Positions 26,451-35,447 of a DNA stretch of 64,000 nt are shown here, in pieces. The stretch is taken from assembly GCA_964447285.1 (NCBI GenBank), contig CAYURO010000003.1, forward strand, positions 1 to 64,000. The letters run 5' to 3'. The stretch comes from CAJBNH01 sp964447285. Its GTDB lineage: Bacteria; Myxococcota_A; UBA9042. Under the pieces are notes generated by a model. The model ran no database searches. It had not been told where the DNA came from and was given only the letters and a program-made list of their open reading frames with translations. The position numbers were made by a program, and so were the translations under genes. The first letter of the stretch is position 1, and every line of letters begins with the position of its first letter.

Positions 26451-29400
26451 ATGGTCGAACCCCAACTCCAGAATCGGAACGACGCGGACGAGCTTCCGCC
26501 CTCTTCCCTTGTCGACAACATGTACCGCGTCGTGCGCCTGATCGGCCGCGGCGGCATGGGGTCGGTGTACGAGGCCGAGGACATCCGCTTGGGGCGTCCC
26601 GTCGCCCTCAAGGTCTTGCGTTCCGACCTCGCGCGCCAACTGCAGGCCGACGAGCGGTTCTTGCAGGAAGCGAAGATCCTTGCTCGCATCCGCTCTCCCT
26701 TCGTTGCGACGGTGTACTCGATCGGCGCTACCGCTGCGGGTCGCACCTACATCGCCATGGAGTACATCGAGGGCGAGTCGCTGGGCGACTTGCTGGACCG
26801 TGAGCGCTGGCTGCCTCTGCCGCGCGCCGCCCGCATCGCGCAGCGGGTGTGCGAAGCCCTCATGGAAGCCCACAAGTTGGGGATCATCCACAGGGATCTG
26901 AAGCCGGACAACATCCTGCTGACCCGCATCGGGTCGGTGGACGACTACGTCAAGGTCGTGGACCTGGGGCTTGCGAAGCACATCGCCACCGCCGGCGTCC
27001 CCTTCGAACCGAAGATGACGCAGCACCAAAAGCTCGTCGTCGGCACGCCCGCGTACATGAGTCCCGAGCAGGCGGCGGGCCAGCAGGTCAGCCCCGCAAG
27101 CGACCTGTATTCCCTGGCCGTCATCTTCTACGAGATGATCTGCGGCAAGCTGCCCATCGACGGTGAGACGCCTCAGGACTTCCTGCGCGCGCATCAGCTG
27201 CAGCCGCCGGTTCCCTTGGCGCAACGCCGCACCGACATCGTCTTCCCGCCTCAGGTAGACGCGTTCTTCCAACGGACCCTTGCGAAGTCGCCGACCGACC
27301 GTCCGGCCGATGCGCGGATGTTCGTGACCGAGCTTGAGCGGTTGGAAGGCATCGTCGCCGAGTCGCGGAGCGCGAAGTCAGTCCCCACGGCCGCTCGCAT
27401 TGCCCGGCGCCATGGCACGGCGCTGGTGCCGGTGATCGAGGCTCTGGACGCCGGTCTCGAGCGTGCCAAGGACCGCGTTCGCCTGGAGCTGGCCGGTCTG
27501 GCATCGCCGCAGCCGGGAAGTCTGTACGAGAGTTTTGACGCCTTCGTGGGCCACGTGGCCGAGCGGGCCGACGCCCCCGTCGTCTACCGCGTTCGGGTGC
27601 CGCCCGGATCGGACCGTCTGCCGCTTGCGTGCCTGTTCGACGACATCCGCCAGCGCTCTGGGCTGTACGACGACGACGCGCCCTCGACGGCTCGCCGCAA
27701 GCTGCTGTCCTGGGTTCAGGGGCTGATGCCCGACCGTCCCGACCGCGCCAGCCAAGTGGCCCATTTGATTGGTCTTTTTCTGCGCGTGGAGTTCCCGGAC
27801 TCGCCCCACCTGTCGCACGCTCGCGCAGCTCCTGACGTTGCCAGAACGGCGGCGCTGGGTGCGCTTGCCGACACGCTGCGCGGGATCGCCGGACGCAGCC
27901 TGCTCGTCATCATCGTCGAGCGCGCGGACCAGCTGACGGAGACCGAAGCAACGTTTGTTCGCCGGTTGTTGCGACAGCTTGGCGCGGCCCCCGTGTTGGT
28001 GGCGCTTGGCTGGGTCGGTCCAGTGGACGGTGTTCCGGCCGGGTTCATGGGGACGCTTGCGGCGGCGGCAATTGCTTCGGTCCCAGCTGACGATGCACGC
28101 CCCTACTCTCCGTTGGAGCCGGGCATGGCTCGGACGGTGGCCGCCATCACGCACTTGGGGATGCCTGTCTGGCCTGATCTGGTGGAAGCCGCCGTGGGGA
28201 TGCCGGTCGTTGGCCACATCGCGCAGCTGGTCGCGCAGGGCATTCTTCGACCGATGCCCTACAGCCACCTGTCGACCCAAGTCGAGTATCTCCTTGGAGA
28301 ATCGCCGCAGGCTCCGGACCCGGGCGCCAGGCCGGTAAGGCTCGACTACGAAAGCGCACTGTCGTGGATCTACGCGCAGTCGCAGGACCGTCTTGGCCTT
28401 TGGGCGACGCGCGTGTCGCGTCTGGAAGCCAGCGCGGGCGACCTGATCCACGCCGCGGCGCACGCGCGAATGGCGGCCGACTTGGCGCGATCGCTGGGGG
28501 CCACAGCCGAAGCGGTAGAGGGCTTTGAGCGTGCACGGTCGCTTGCGCTCGCGCTGGAGGTCAGCGGCGACCAGGAACACGGCGCACTGGAGCTTGCCGA
28601 GGCGGCAATCGGTCTGACGGGAACGCTGTTTGCCCGCGGGGACTTCGGTCCAGCGGGGGAGCGTGCGCTTGAGGCCATCGAGCACTTGCGCGGACTGACC
28701 GGCCTGCGCGAGGAAGACTGGTATCGCCTTGGCGTGCCCCTTCTGTCGACTTGGGCCATGGCAGAGGCGGCATACGGTCGCCCCCACCTGCCGGTCCCTG
28801 CGTTGGCGGGGCAGATCGACCTGATCAACCAATCGCAGTCCGCGATTGCAACCGACCAACTGCTGCAAGTGCGCTTGGCCTTGGGCGTCTGTCTCGAAGG
28901 CGCCGGCGACCCCCGAGCCGCTCTCGAGGTCTGGACCGACGCGCTCGATTCTCTGCCGCTTGCCGCGGACCCGGTGCGGTTCTCTGAGTTGACCCGGCGG
29001 ATCTCTGAGGCCTACCGCGCCTTGGGCGACGGGGATCTGGCCGTACGGCACGCCCGCAAGTCGCTGGCCGCATCCCGCGACGCGCGCAACCTGTTGCTCG
29101 AAGTGGCCTCGTTGCGCGCACTTGCACTCGCGTTGCGAGACATCGGCGAGTTGGACGACGCCGAAGCGCAGCTGGGCGAGGCCCTCAATGCGGTCGGTCG
29201 TGTCGACCAGCATCGGCTGGCGGCAGAGATTCTGGTGCTGCAGGCCGCGGTGCTGCAGGCGCGCGGTGCGACGGAACAGGCGGATGCAGCCCTTGCCAAG
29301 GCCTGTCGCGCCTTTGCCGCGATGGCGGATCTGGCGGGGCTGTCCGACGCCCTGCGGCAACGCGGCGAGATCCAGATGACCTTCGGAATCTACGCGCGAG

Positions 29401-29768
29401 CCCAAGCCTTCGCGGAAGAGGCCGCGCGCCAAGCCGTGCTGGCTGCCGACGTTCCCTTGCATATTCATGCGTTGCTGCTGATGGCGCGTGCGGCTGCGGC
29501 ATCCGGTGCTTCGGATGTCGCCCACAACACGATGGAAACGGCTTTTCACATGGTGGCGACGGACGTGCCGACGGTCGAGCGGGCCGACTGCATGGTGGTG
29601 CTTGCGGATCTGCTGGAAGCGGGAGTCCTGACGTCTGAGCAAAAGCCGACGGCGCTGCTGCAAGATGCTCAGGCGCTGTACCGTGAGGTGGGCTCGCAGG
29701 CTGAGGCCGACCGTCTGGCCCGGCGACTGCGCGCCATGCGAGCCTCATCGTTCCGCGAGCTTAGCTGA
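26451..29768 (+). CDS. PknK-like Ser/Thr protein kinase with degenerate ATPase and TPR domains
   Basis: 1105 residues. The N-terminal kinase (about 23-290) has the glycine loop GRGGMGSV, the Ala-Leu-Lys lysine, the catalytic loop HRDLKPDN, Asp-Leu-Gly in place of DFG, and Gly-Thr-Pro-Ala-Tyr-Met-Ser-Pro-Glu. It looks active. Residues about 330-600 resemble an AAA16/STAND ATPase module: a Walker-B-like Leu-Val-Ile-Ile-Val-Glu is present but I find no Walker A, so nucleotide hydrolysis there is doubtful. The rest (about 640-1095) is helical TPR-like repeats. Such PknK-type proteins are cytosolic signal integrators common in myxobacteria. Substrates are unknown. Confidence 0.9.
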   Translation: MVEPQLQNRNDADELPPSSLVDNMYRVVRLIGRGGMGSVYEAEDIRLGRPVALKVLRSDLARQLQADERFLQEAKILARIRSPFVATVYSIGATAAGRTYIAMEYIEGESLGDLLDRERWLPLPRAARIAQRVCEALMEAHKLGIIHRDLKPDNILLTRIGSVDDYVKVVDLGLAKHIATAGVPFEPKMTQHQKLVVGTPAYMSPEQAAGQQVSPASDLYSLAVIFYEMICGKLPIDGETPQDFLRAHQLQPPVPLAQRRTDIVFPPQVDAFFQRTLAKSPTDRPADARMFVTELERLEGIVAESRSAKSVPTAARIARRHGTALVPVIEALDAGLERAKDRVRLELAGLASPQPGSLYESFDAFVGHVAERADAPVVYRVRVPPGSDRLPLACLFDDIRQRSGLYDDDAPSTARRKLLSWVQGLMPDRPDRASQVAHLIGLFLRVEFPDSPHLSHARAAPDVARTAALGALADTLRGIAGRSLLVIIVERADQLTETEATFVRRLLRQLGAAPVLVALGWVGPVDGVPAGFMGTLAAAAIASVPADDARPYSPLEPGMARTVAAITHLGMPVWPDLVEAAVGMPVVGHIAQLVAQGILRPMPYSHLSTQVEYLLGESPQAPDPGARPVRLDYESALSWIYAQSQDRLGLWATRVSRLEASAGDLIHAAAHARMAADLARSLGATAEAVEGFERARSLALALEVSGDQEHGALELAEAAIGLTGTLFARGDFGPAGERALEAIEHLRGLTGLREEDWYRLGVPLLSTWAMAEAAYGRPHLPVPALAGQIDLINQSQSAIATDQLLQVRLALGVCLEGAGDPRAALEVWTDALDSLPLAADPVRFSELTRRISEAYRALGDGDLAVRHARKSLAASRDARNLLLEVASLRALALALRDIGELDDAEAQLGEALNAVGRVDQHRLAAEILVLQAAVLQARGATEQADAALAKACRAFAAMADLAGLSDALRQRGEIQMTFGIYARAQAFAEEAARQAVLAADVPLHIHALLLMARAAAASGASDVAHNTMETAFHMVATDVPTVERADCMVVLADLLEAGVLTSEQKPTALLQDAQALYREVGSQAEADRLARRLRAMRASSFRELS

Positions 29769-29784
29769 CAGGACTCGGGTCAGC
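29764..29784. terminator. Hairpin at the convergent kinase/folE junction
   Basis: GCTGAC (29764-29769) pairs with GTCAGC (29779-29784) around a 9-base loop. It spans the stop codons of both converging genes, which end 11 bp apart. Without T tracts on either side its termination strength is uncertain. Confidence 0.3.
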
Positions 29785-30331
29785 GGTGCGTCGGGTTGAT
29801 CAACTGCATCAGCTCTGCCCGGGTTGCCGGATTGTCGCGGAACACGCCGAACATGGCGCTGGTGACCGTGACGGCCGCAGGCTTGCGCACCCCGCGTACC
29901 GCCATGCACATGTGCGTCGCCTCGATCACCACCGCCACGCCGGCAGGCTCCAGTGCGTTTTGCAGCGCAGCGGCGATCTGTGTCGTCATGCGCTCTTGCA
30001 CCTGCAATCGGCTGGCGAAGACATCGACCACCCGCGCGAGCTTGGACAGTCCGACGACCTTGCCTCTCGGCAGGTAGGCCACGTGTGCCTTGCCGATGAA
30101 GGGCAGCATGTGGTGCTCGCACAGGCTCGAGAAGTCGATGTCACGCACCAGTACGATCTCTTCATTGTCCTCGGTGAAGATCGCTGACCTGATGATCTTC
30201 TCCGCGTCCTCGGCATAACCCCGGGTCAGCCACTTCATCGACTCCGCGACGCGGTGGGGCGTTCGCAGCAGACCCTCTCGCTCAGGGTCTTCTCCCAACT
30301 GCACGAGCATCTGGCGGATGAGGTCTTCCAC
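29780..30331 (-). CDS. folE: GTP cyclohydrolase I
   Basis: 183 residues from a GTG at 30331 that follows CAGGAG at good spacing; the longer frame upstream is Arg/Pro-rich and does not look coding. It converts GTP to 7,8-dihydroneopterin triphosphate, the first step of folate and pterin synthesis. Zinc and active-site residues are in Ser-Leu-Cys-Glu-His-His and Thr-His-Met-Cys-Met. The signature Gly-Leu-Ser-Lys-Leu-Ala-Arg and Gln-Glu-Arg-Met-Thr are present. folP, a later folate gene, lies 11 kb away in another unit. Confidence 0.97.
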   Translation of the reverse strand: MEDLIRQMLVQLGEDPEREGLLRTPHRVAESMKWLTRGYAEDAEKIIRSAIFTEDNEEIVLVRDIDFSSLCEHHMLPFIGKAHVAYLPRGKVVGLSKLARVVDVFASRLQVQERMTTQIAAALQNALEPAGVAVVIEATHMCMAVRGVRKPAAVTVTSAMFGVFRDNPATRAELMQLINPTHR

Positions 30332-30444
30332 AGTTCTCTCCTGATCTTTGACTCGACTCGATGGGGCCGGGGGTTCGGCTGGCTGGCAGTGGGTAGGATG
30401 AGCCGTGTCGGGCAGTGGATGCGCGGACGACGGGCCGTCTTGCC

Positions 30445-31701
30445 TCAGGGGCCAGCCTTGGCCGGGGTGCTGCAGCGGGCGGCGGCGGCCTGCACGAGGG
30501 CGAGCGACGACGACCCGAGCTCCGTCACGCGCTCCACTGTGGCGGTCAGGCCGTAACTTGCCAGCTGGCGGTCCACTTCGCGCTGCACGGCGTCTCCGTC
30601 GCGCGTCTTGCGGCACAGCCCATCCGCAAGCGCCTGAACGACGATCGCCCGCACCATCAGCGTCTCTGCTTCCTCGATGCGCTCACCCTCGACCCCGTTT
30701 GCCCGCAGCAGATCGCGCAGTCGCGCGGCCTCTGCCAGCGCCCGACCGGGGCGGCCATCGTCCAGCGCCACCTCTGCAAGGTTCTTGTGGATTTGTGGCA
30801 CCCCGGGCTTGAGGCGTTCGGCCTGCTCCAGGGCGGCGGTTGCCCCTACATAGTCGCGTTCCCGGTGGCGTGCGGCGGCGAGCGCGTTCCAGGCTTGCAT
30901 GCTGTCGGGGGTGACTTGAATGGCCCGTCGCAGGACCTCCAACGCCTTCTTCGACTCGCCCTTCTCGACCAGCAGGAGTCCCAGATCCCGCAACGCTTCA
31001 GGATGTTGCGGGTCGATCGCCAAACACTTGCCATAGGCGACCTCGGCCAGATCGTGCTCGCCCGCTACCGTCAGTACGTGCGCGAGCTCCAGCCACGCAT
31101 CCGGACTCTGCGGTGCCAGCTGGGTCGCGCGATGGGCGGACTCCAGCGCCTGGGGAACCCGCCCCCGGCCCAGCAGCGACCGCGCCATCTGCACGTGCAG
31201 CTGCGCATGGTCGGGATGGAAGCGCAGCGTGTTCGAGACGACCTCGCCGGCCATCACGAACTCCCTGCGACCCAACAGGATCTCGGACATGCGGACCGCC
31301 GCCGCCGCGTCCGCCGGCACCAGCCGCATTCGCTTGGCGTACATCGACAGCGCGTCGTCGTCGCGTCCGGCCCCATCGAAGGCCCGCGCCATCGTCCCGG
31401 CGACCTCAGGATCCGACGGATGTTTCTCGGCAACCGGCCGCAGCAAGGTGACGGCTTCAGCATGGCGTCCTCGCAGCATCAGCGTGTCTGCAAGGGCGAG
31501 AATCGCGAGCAGATCACCACTTTCCGCAAGCGGCGCGAGCGCTTCTTCGGCCTCGGGTAGCCTGCCATCGTCGCGCAGGGCCAGCGCCCGCTGGAGCTCG
31601 GAACTGGGGCCGGTCGCTACGTTGCCGCCGCCGCAGCCCACAGACAGCGTGACCGCCCAGAAGAGCCAGAAGCGCGCGATCGTGAGGAGGGTTCGACGCA
31701 T
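30445..31701 (-). CDS. TPR-repeat lipoprotein
   Basis: 418 residues from the ATG at 31701. The signal peptide ends in the lipobox LSVGC (Cys23) with Gly-Gly following, so it is probably exported and lipidated. Ten or so helical TPR units run from about residue 35 to 375, with canonical Trp-Leu-Glu-Leu-Ala and Ala-Leu-x-Asp-Leu-Gly positions, followed by a short helical tail. It is probably a periplasmic or outer-membrane scaffold. The divergent 99-bp gap to the hydrolase gene holds a candidate promoter on each strand (minus: TTGAGC, 17 bp, TACCTG). Confidence 0.85.
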   Translation of the reverse strand: MRRTLLTIARFWLFWAVTLSVGCGGGNVATGPSSELQRALALRDDGRLPEAEEALAPLAESGDLLAILALADTLMLRGRHAEAVTLLRPVAEKHPSDPEVAGTMARAFDGAGRDDDALSMYAKRMRLVPADAAAAVRMSEILLGRREFVMAGEVVSNTLRFHPDHAQLHVQMARSLLGRGRVPQALESAHRATQLAPQSPDAWLELAHVLTVAGEHDLAEVAYGKCLAIDPQHPEALRDLGLLLVEKGESKKALEVLRRAIQVTPDSMQAWNALAAARHRERDYVGATAALEQAERLKPGVPQIHKNLAEVALDDGRPGRALAEAARLRDLLRANGVEGERIEEAETLMVRAIVVQALADGLCRKTRDGDAVQREVDRQLASYGLTATVERVTELGSSSLALVQAAAARCSTPAKAGP

Positions 31702-31739
31702 ACGCCACAGGTATCACGCCCCGGCATCATGCTCAACGG

Positions 31740-31769
31740 TTGGCAGCGTCGTCCGCCTGAGCCTATCCT
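31740..31769 (+). promoter_or_regulatory. Sigma-70-type promoter for the alpha/beta hydrolase
   Basis: TTGGCA (31740-31745), 18-bp spacer, TATCCT (31764-31769). A start near 31776 would exclude the upstream in-frame ATG at 31729 and favours the GTG at 31801 as translation start. Confidence 0.5.
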
Positions 31770-31800
31770 GCGACCCGCTGCATCGCCCAGAGGTCGCACC

Positions 31801-32496
31801 GTGCCCGCCGTCGAAGAAATGCAGATACGTATCAGTGGGTTCACTTCCGCAGAGCCCACTCTTGCCGGTGCGATCGCCCTTCAGGCTGACCCGTTTGCGC
31901 CGCTGGCAATCCTGTCGCATCCGCATCCGGCATTCGGCGGCACGATGGACAACAAGGTCGTGCACCATTTGGCGCGCAGACTCAATGAGCACGGCTTGTC
32001 GACCCTGCGGTACCAGTTTCGGGGTGTGGGTCAGAGCGAAGGCGTGCATGACGGTCGCGGCGCTGAGGAAGCCGATGTTCTGGCGGCGATCGTCCACGCG
32101 GCCCAGCGCACGTACGGTCCAGTGTGGCTCGTCGGCTACTCCTTTGGTTCGTGGATGTCGGCCGCCGCCGCCGGGCGCTGGCTGCGGACCGGTGCGCGCG
32201 GCGTAGATCCGGGGCGGCTACAGCGGCTGGTCCTGATCGCGCCGCCGTTGTCGATCTACGAGATCGCCGTGGACGCGCGGGTCGAGACGGTGGCAATGCT
32301 GGGTGATCGCGACGAGTTTTGTTCCACCGACGCCTTTGCCGCTTGGGCCGACGGTCTGCGTCGTGAGCGTCAGGGCGTGCCCAACGCCCGGCCCGTGCAC
32401 ACCGGCGTGCTCCCCGGCTGCGTCCACGGCTTTCACCAGTGCCTGCGCCCGCTGTGGAGTCTTTGGCAAGCGATCGACCCAGGTCTGCAGGCGTAA
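31801..32496 (+). CDS. Alpha/beta hydrolase (COG2945-like)
   Basis: 231 residues from the GTG at 31801 (AGAGGT site, downstream of the predicted promoter). The family opening His-Pro-His-Pro-x-Phe-Gly-Gly-Thr-Met-Asp-Asn-Lys-Val is present. The nucleophile elbow is GYSFG. The acid is probably in Gly-Asp-Arg-Asp-Glu-Phe, and the histidine in Gly-Cys-Val-His-Gly-Phe. No signal peptide, so it is cytosolic. Substrate is unknown for this family. Confidence 0.88.
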   Translation: MPAVEEMQIRISGFTSAEPTLAGAIALQADPFAPLAILSHPHPAFGGTMDNKVVHHLARRLNEHGLSTLRYQFRGVGQSEGVHDGRGAEEADVLAAIVHAAQRTYGPVWLVGYSFGSWMSAAAAGRWLRTGARGVDPGRLQRLVLIAPPLSIYEIAVDARVETVAMLGDRDEFCSTDAFAAWADGLRRERQGVPNARPVHTGVLPGCVHGFHQCLRPLWSLWQAIDPGLQA

Positions 32497-32502
32497 GTCC
32501 CT

Positions 32503-32877
32503 TCAGCGCAATCCGTATTTCTGCCGGTTCGCGCGCACCTGGTCCTTGCTGGGCTTGGGGGTCTGGTGCGGTTGGCCATCGGCGTCATGGTCGCGGCGGG
32601 CAACGCAGAACTGCTCGGGGCTCTTCGCGATCTGGGCGTTCAACGCGGCATCCTCAGCCAGCAGATCGGGCATCTCGCGGTCCTCGAAGATCGCCTGCCA
32701 CGGGCACTCGGGCTCGCACGCCGCACAGCTGATGCACTCACCGGGGTGGATGTAGAGCATGTTCGGCAAGTCCGCCGTGGGCGCAGAGGCAAGGGCGTAG
32801 ATGCACTCGACCGGGCAGACGTCGGCGCAGGCCTTGTCCACGCAGTCAATGCACAGGCGGGTGATCACGTAGGCCAT
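32503..32877 (-). CDS. Dicluster ferredoxin (7Fe or 8Fe type)
   Basis: 124 residues. The N-terminal cluster motif is C-x2-C-x4-C-x3-C-P-V-x-C (Cys9 to Cys25) and the second cluster is CISCAACEPECP. Spacing in the first motif is that of Azotobacter FdI-like 7Fe ferredoxins, where one cluster is [3Fe-4S]. About 60 residues of charged C-terminal extension follow. It is an electron carrier, partner unknown; it is a single gene convergent with the hydrolase. The 199 bp upstream (32878-33076) show nothing clear. Confidence 0.92.
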   Translation of the reverse strand: MAYVITRLCIDCVDKACADVCPVECIYALASAPTADLPNMLYIHPGECISCAACEPECPWQAIFEDREMPDLLAEDAALNAQIAKSPEQFCVARRDHDADGQPHQTPKPSKDQVRANRQKYGLR

Positions 32878-33076
32878 CGAGTCTCCTGGTGCGGTCGATG
32901 GGGCTCATGATCGCGCAGGGCCGCCCGCACGCCAAGCCCTGCGGACGGGGTTACAGCCATTTCGCGAGGGGGACGTGATCGATCGCAGTGAACGTGATTG
33001 AATGCGCGGCACGCTGCGGCGTTGAAAGGGCCAGACGGCGATGTCGCCCCACGCTCCCTGCGCCAAGGAGACCATC

Positions 33077-34723
33077 ATGAAGACCTCGACCCACCTCCTC
33101 CTCCAGACCTCGCTTGGACTGGTCCTTGTCGGGATCGCGGCCAGCGCAGCCGGCTGCGGCCCGGTCTACGTGCAAGAGCGCGACGACGGCTACTACAGCC
33201 AGTCGTATCCCAGCAGCAGCTATGCCCAGCCCGCTCCCGTTCAGCCGCAGCAGGCTGTTCCCGCGCAGAGCGGACCCCAGACCTACTTCAGCGACCTCGG
33301 CGCCTACGGTTCATGGATCAACACCCCTGAATACGGTCAGGTTTGGGTCCCTTACGCGAACCGCACCGCGGGTTGGCGTCCCTACTTCTACGGCAGCTGG
33401 GTCTACACCAACTGGGGCTGGACCTGGATGAGCGACGAGCCCTGGGGCGCCGGCCCGTACCACTACGGCCGTTGGGTCTGGGTGAATTCGCAGCAGTGGG
33501 CTTGGGTTCCCGGCTACACGTGGGGTCCCGCTTGGGTCGTGTGGGGTACGTCGGGCAGCTACGTCGGTTGGGCCCCCATGGGACCGGACTGGCAGTGGGG
33601 CCACCACGACCACACCCACATCCACCACAGCTACTGGGTCTACGTGTCGCAGAACCAGATGGAGGGCAACAAGGTCCAGCACGTGGTCATCCACTCGTCG
33701 GACGTGCCCAAGGTCTACAACCAGACGGTCGTGATCCAGTCGCAGACGCAGATCCGCTCGCACGACGGCCAGACCGTGGTCTACAGCCCCGGACCCAGCC
33801 AAGAGCAGGCGCGACAGTGGAGTGGCGGTCGGCCCGTGCAGCCCCGCAGTATCGACACCGTTCCGAACGCCCAGCCACGGCAGATCCCGGCCGAAGCGCG
33901 CGAGCCCTACCAGCCCCCGCGTCAGCCCGCGACCCCCGGTACCCGCATTCCGGACGGCGGCGTGATGACGGAGCCGCCGCAGCCCGCACGTCCTGGTGTC
34001 GAGCAGCCCGCACGTCCTGGTGTCGAGCAGCCCGCGCGTCCTGGTGTCGAGCAGCCCGCGCGTCCTGGTGTCGAGCAGCCCGCACGTCCTGGCGTCGAGC
34101 AGCCCGCACGTCCTGGCGTCGAGCAGCCCGCACGTCCTGGTGTCGAGCAGCCCGCACGTCCTGGTGTTCAGCAGCCGGTCCAGCCAACCCAGCCTGTGCC
34201 GCCGACGCGCCCGGGTGCCGGTTATGAGCCAGTCCAGCCGACCCAGCCCGTGCCGCCAACGCGCCCGGGTGCCGGCAGCGAACAGCCTGCCCAGCCGACG
34301 CAGCCCGTGCCACCGACCCGTCCAGGTGCTGGTTACCAGCCGCCTGAGCAGCCTGCGCCGCCCGCATCATTGCCGACACGTCCCGGCGCCAACTACGAAA
34401 AGCCGGACCCGCAGCCTGCGCCTTCGAACCGTCCTGGCCTCGGCTACCAGCCGCCTACTCAGCCCGCTCAGCCGCCCGCCACGTCGCGTCCCTCGACGCC
34501 GGCGCCGCGGCCCCCGGCCGTCGATGAGCGCGTGAATCGGTTGCCTGAGACCCCGACCGGTCAGTCGCCCGGGCAGAACGCCCCGGCACCCACCCCTCCG
34601 CCGACGTCGTCGAATGCGAAGAAGAAGCCGGCTCCGACACCTGCCCCCGCCCCCGCTCCGGCACCTGCCCGGCGTCCTGGTGGTCGGCCGACGGCTCCGG
34701 TGACCGAGGGACAGCGCCGCTAA
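33077..34723 (+). CDS. DUF6600-type Trp/Tyr-rich lipoprotein with Pro-rich repeat tail
   Basis: 548 residues from the ATG at 33077 (AAGGAG site), with lipobox SAAGC (Cys27). Residues about 75-250 carry the Trp/Tyr-rich domain: Gly-x-Trp-x-Trp-Val-Pro, Gly-Arg-Trp-Val-Trp, Gly-Tyr-Thr-Trp-Gly-Pro-Ala-Trp-Val. The second half is disordered: eight identical-length octapeptide repeats QPARPGVE, then three Pro-Val-Pro-Pro-Thr-Arg-Pro-Gly-Ala-Gly repeats and a Pro/Ala tail. Related proteins are outer-surface lipoproteins of unknown function. A strong terminator follows. Confidence 0.88.
   Translation: MKTSTHLLLQTSLGLVLVGIAASAAGCGPVYVQERDDGYYSQSYPSSSYAQPAPVQPQQAVPAQSGPQTYFSDLGAYGSWINTPEYGQVWVPYANRTAGWRPYFYGSWVYTNWGWTWMSDEPWGAGPYHYGRWVWVNSQQWAWVPGYTWGPAWVVWGTSGSYVGWAPMGPDWQWGHHDHTHIHHSYWVYVSQNQMEGNKVQHVVIHSSDVPKVYNQTVVIQSQTQIRSHDGQTVVYSPGPSQEQARQWSGGRPVQPRSIDTVPNAQPRQIPAEAREPYQPPRQPATPGTRIPDGGVMTEPPQPARPGVEQPARPGVEQPARPGVEQPARPGVEQPARPGVEQPARPGVEQPARPGVEQPARPGVQQPVQPTQPVPPTRPGAGYEPVQPTQPVPPTRPGAGSEQPAQPTQPVPPTRPGAGYQPPEQPAPPASLPTRPGANYEKPDPQPAPSNRPGLGYQPPTQPAQPPATSRPSTPAPRPPAVDERVNRLPETPTGQSPGQNAPAPTPPPTSSNAKKKPAPTPAPAPAPAPARRPGGRPTAPVTEGQRR
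33980..34171 (+). repeat. Eight tandem 24-bp coding repeats
   Basis: Eight head-to-tail 24-bp units (CAGCCCGCACGTCCTGGTGT and four more bases) encode Gln-Pro-Ala-Arg-Pro-Gly-Val-Glu. They differ only at a few third positions (gca/gcg, ggt/ggc), so they are recent. A unit is 8 codons, so copy-number slippage keeps the frame. A second, longer repeat with the Pro-Thr-Gln-Pro-Val-Pro-Pro-Thr-Arg-Pro-Gly-Ala-Gly theme occurs three times at about 34180-34335. Confidence 0.95.
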
Positions 34724-34745
34724 CCTTCCGTATCAACGGAACTTT

Positions 34746-34784
34746 CCACACCCGGGCCCCCGCGGACCCGGGTGTGGTCGTTTT
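34746..34784 (+). terminator. Rho-independent terminator
   Basis: An 11-bp perfect stem, CCACACCCGGG (34746-34756) with CCCGGGTGTGG (34767-34777), loop of 10, then TCGTTTT. It lies 22 bp after the DUF6600 lipoprotein stop. Confidence 0.9.
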
Positions 34785-34931
34785 GCGGCACATGCGTTGC
34801 ACATCGCCAAGGCGGTGCCGGCGGGCTAGACTGCCGTACAGCCCGCGACCGCGGCCCTGCCTGCCCATCCCGGGAAAACCGGCCGCACAAGCCCCAAGTC
34901 TGTGAGTCCGAACCGGACGCTCAGGAGGATC

Positions 34932-35447
34932 ATGTCGATCCGTGACCCCGTGCACGACACCGCAAAGGACCTGACCCATCTGGACGAAGAGGGGCGAGCG
35001 CGCATGGTCGGCGTGGGCGACAAGCCTGAGACCGCTCGAGGCGCCATTGCGCTGTCCCGCGTGCGACTGTCCGCTCAGGCGTTCGAGCGTGTCCGCGATG
35101 CTTCCGGAGCCAAGGGGGATGCCGTTCAGGTTGCGCGTATTGCGGGAATTCAAGGTGCCAAGCGCACTTCTGACCTGATCCCGCTGTGTCATCCGTTGCG
35201 CATCACTCGCATCGACGTGGTTGCGCGCCTTCTGCCTGAGGGACCCGCCGTCGAGTTCGAGGTGCGCGTCGAGGCTTTCGACCGCACTGGCGTGGAGATG
35301 GAGGCGATGACCGGGGCTTCGGTGGCTGCGTTGACGTTGTACGACATGGTCAAGGCAGTGGACCGCGCCGCCGTGATCGAGCAGGTCCGGTTGGTCGAAA
35401 AGTGGGGCGGGCGCAGCGGTCGGTTCCGTCCGCACGACGCACCATGA
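34932..35447 (+). CDS. moaC: Cyclic pyranopterin monophosphate synthase MoaC
   Basis: 171 residues from the ATG at 34932, behind a perfect AGGAGG. Converts the MoaA product into cPMP in molybdenum cofactor synthesis. The active-site stretches Lys-Arg-Thr-Ser-Asp-Leu-Ile-Pro-Leu-Cys-His-Pro-Leu and Gly-Val-Glu-Met-Glu-Ala-Met-Thr are intact. No moaA or other cofactor gene is in the window. Its TGA overlaps the start of the next gene (ATGA), so the two are coupled. Confidence 0.97.
   Translation: MSIRDPVHDTAKDLTHLDEEGRARMVGVGDKPETARGAIALSRVRLSAQAFERVRDASGAKGDAVQVARIAGIQGAKRTSDLIPLCHPLRITRIDVVARLLPEGPAVEFEVRVEAFDRTGVEMEAMTGASVAALTLYDMVKAVDRAAVIEQVRLVEKWGGRSGRFRPHDAP

Noticed and set aside
27378..29663. 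761-codon minus-strand open frame
   Set aside because: Antisense of the PknK-like kinase, same low-complexity Arg/Gln/His composition, no recognisable motif.
33980..34171. CRISPR-like array of 24-bp units
   Set aside because: The units are directly adjacent without spacers and encode an in-frame octapeptide repeat inside a lipoprotein.
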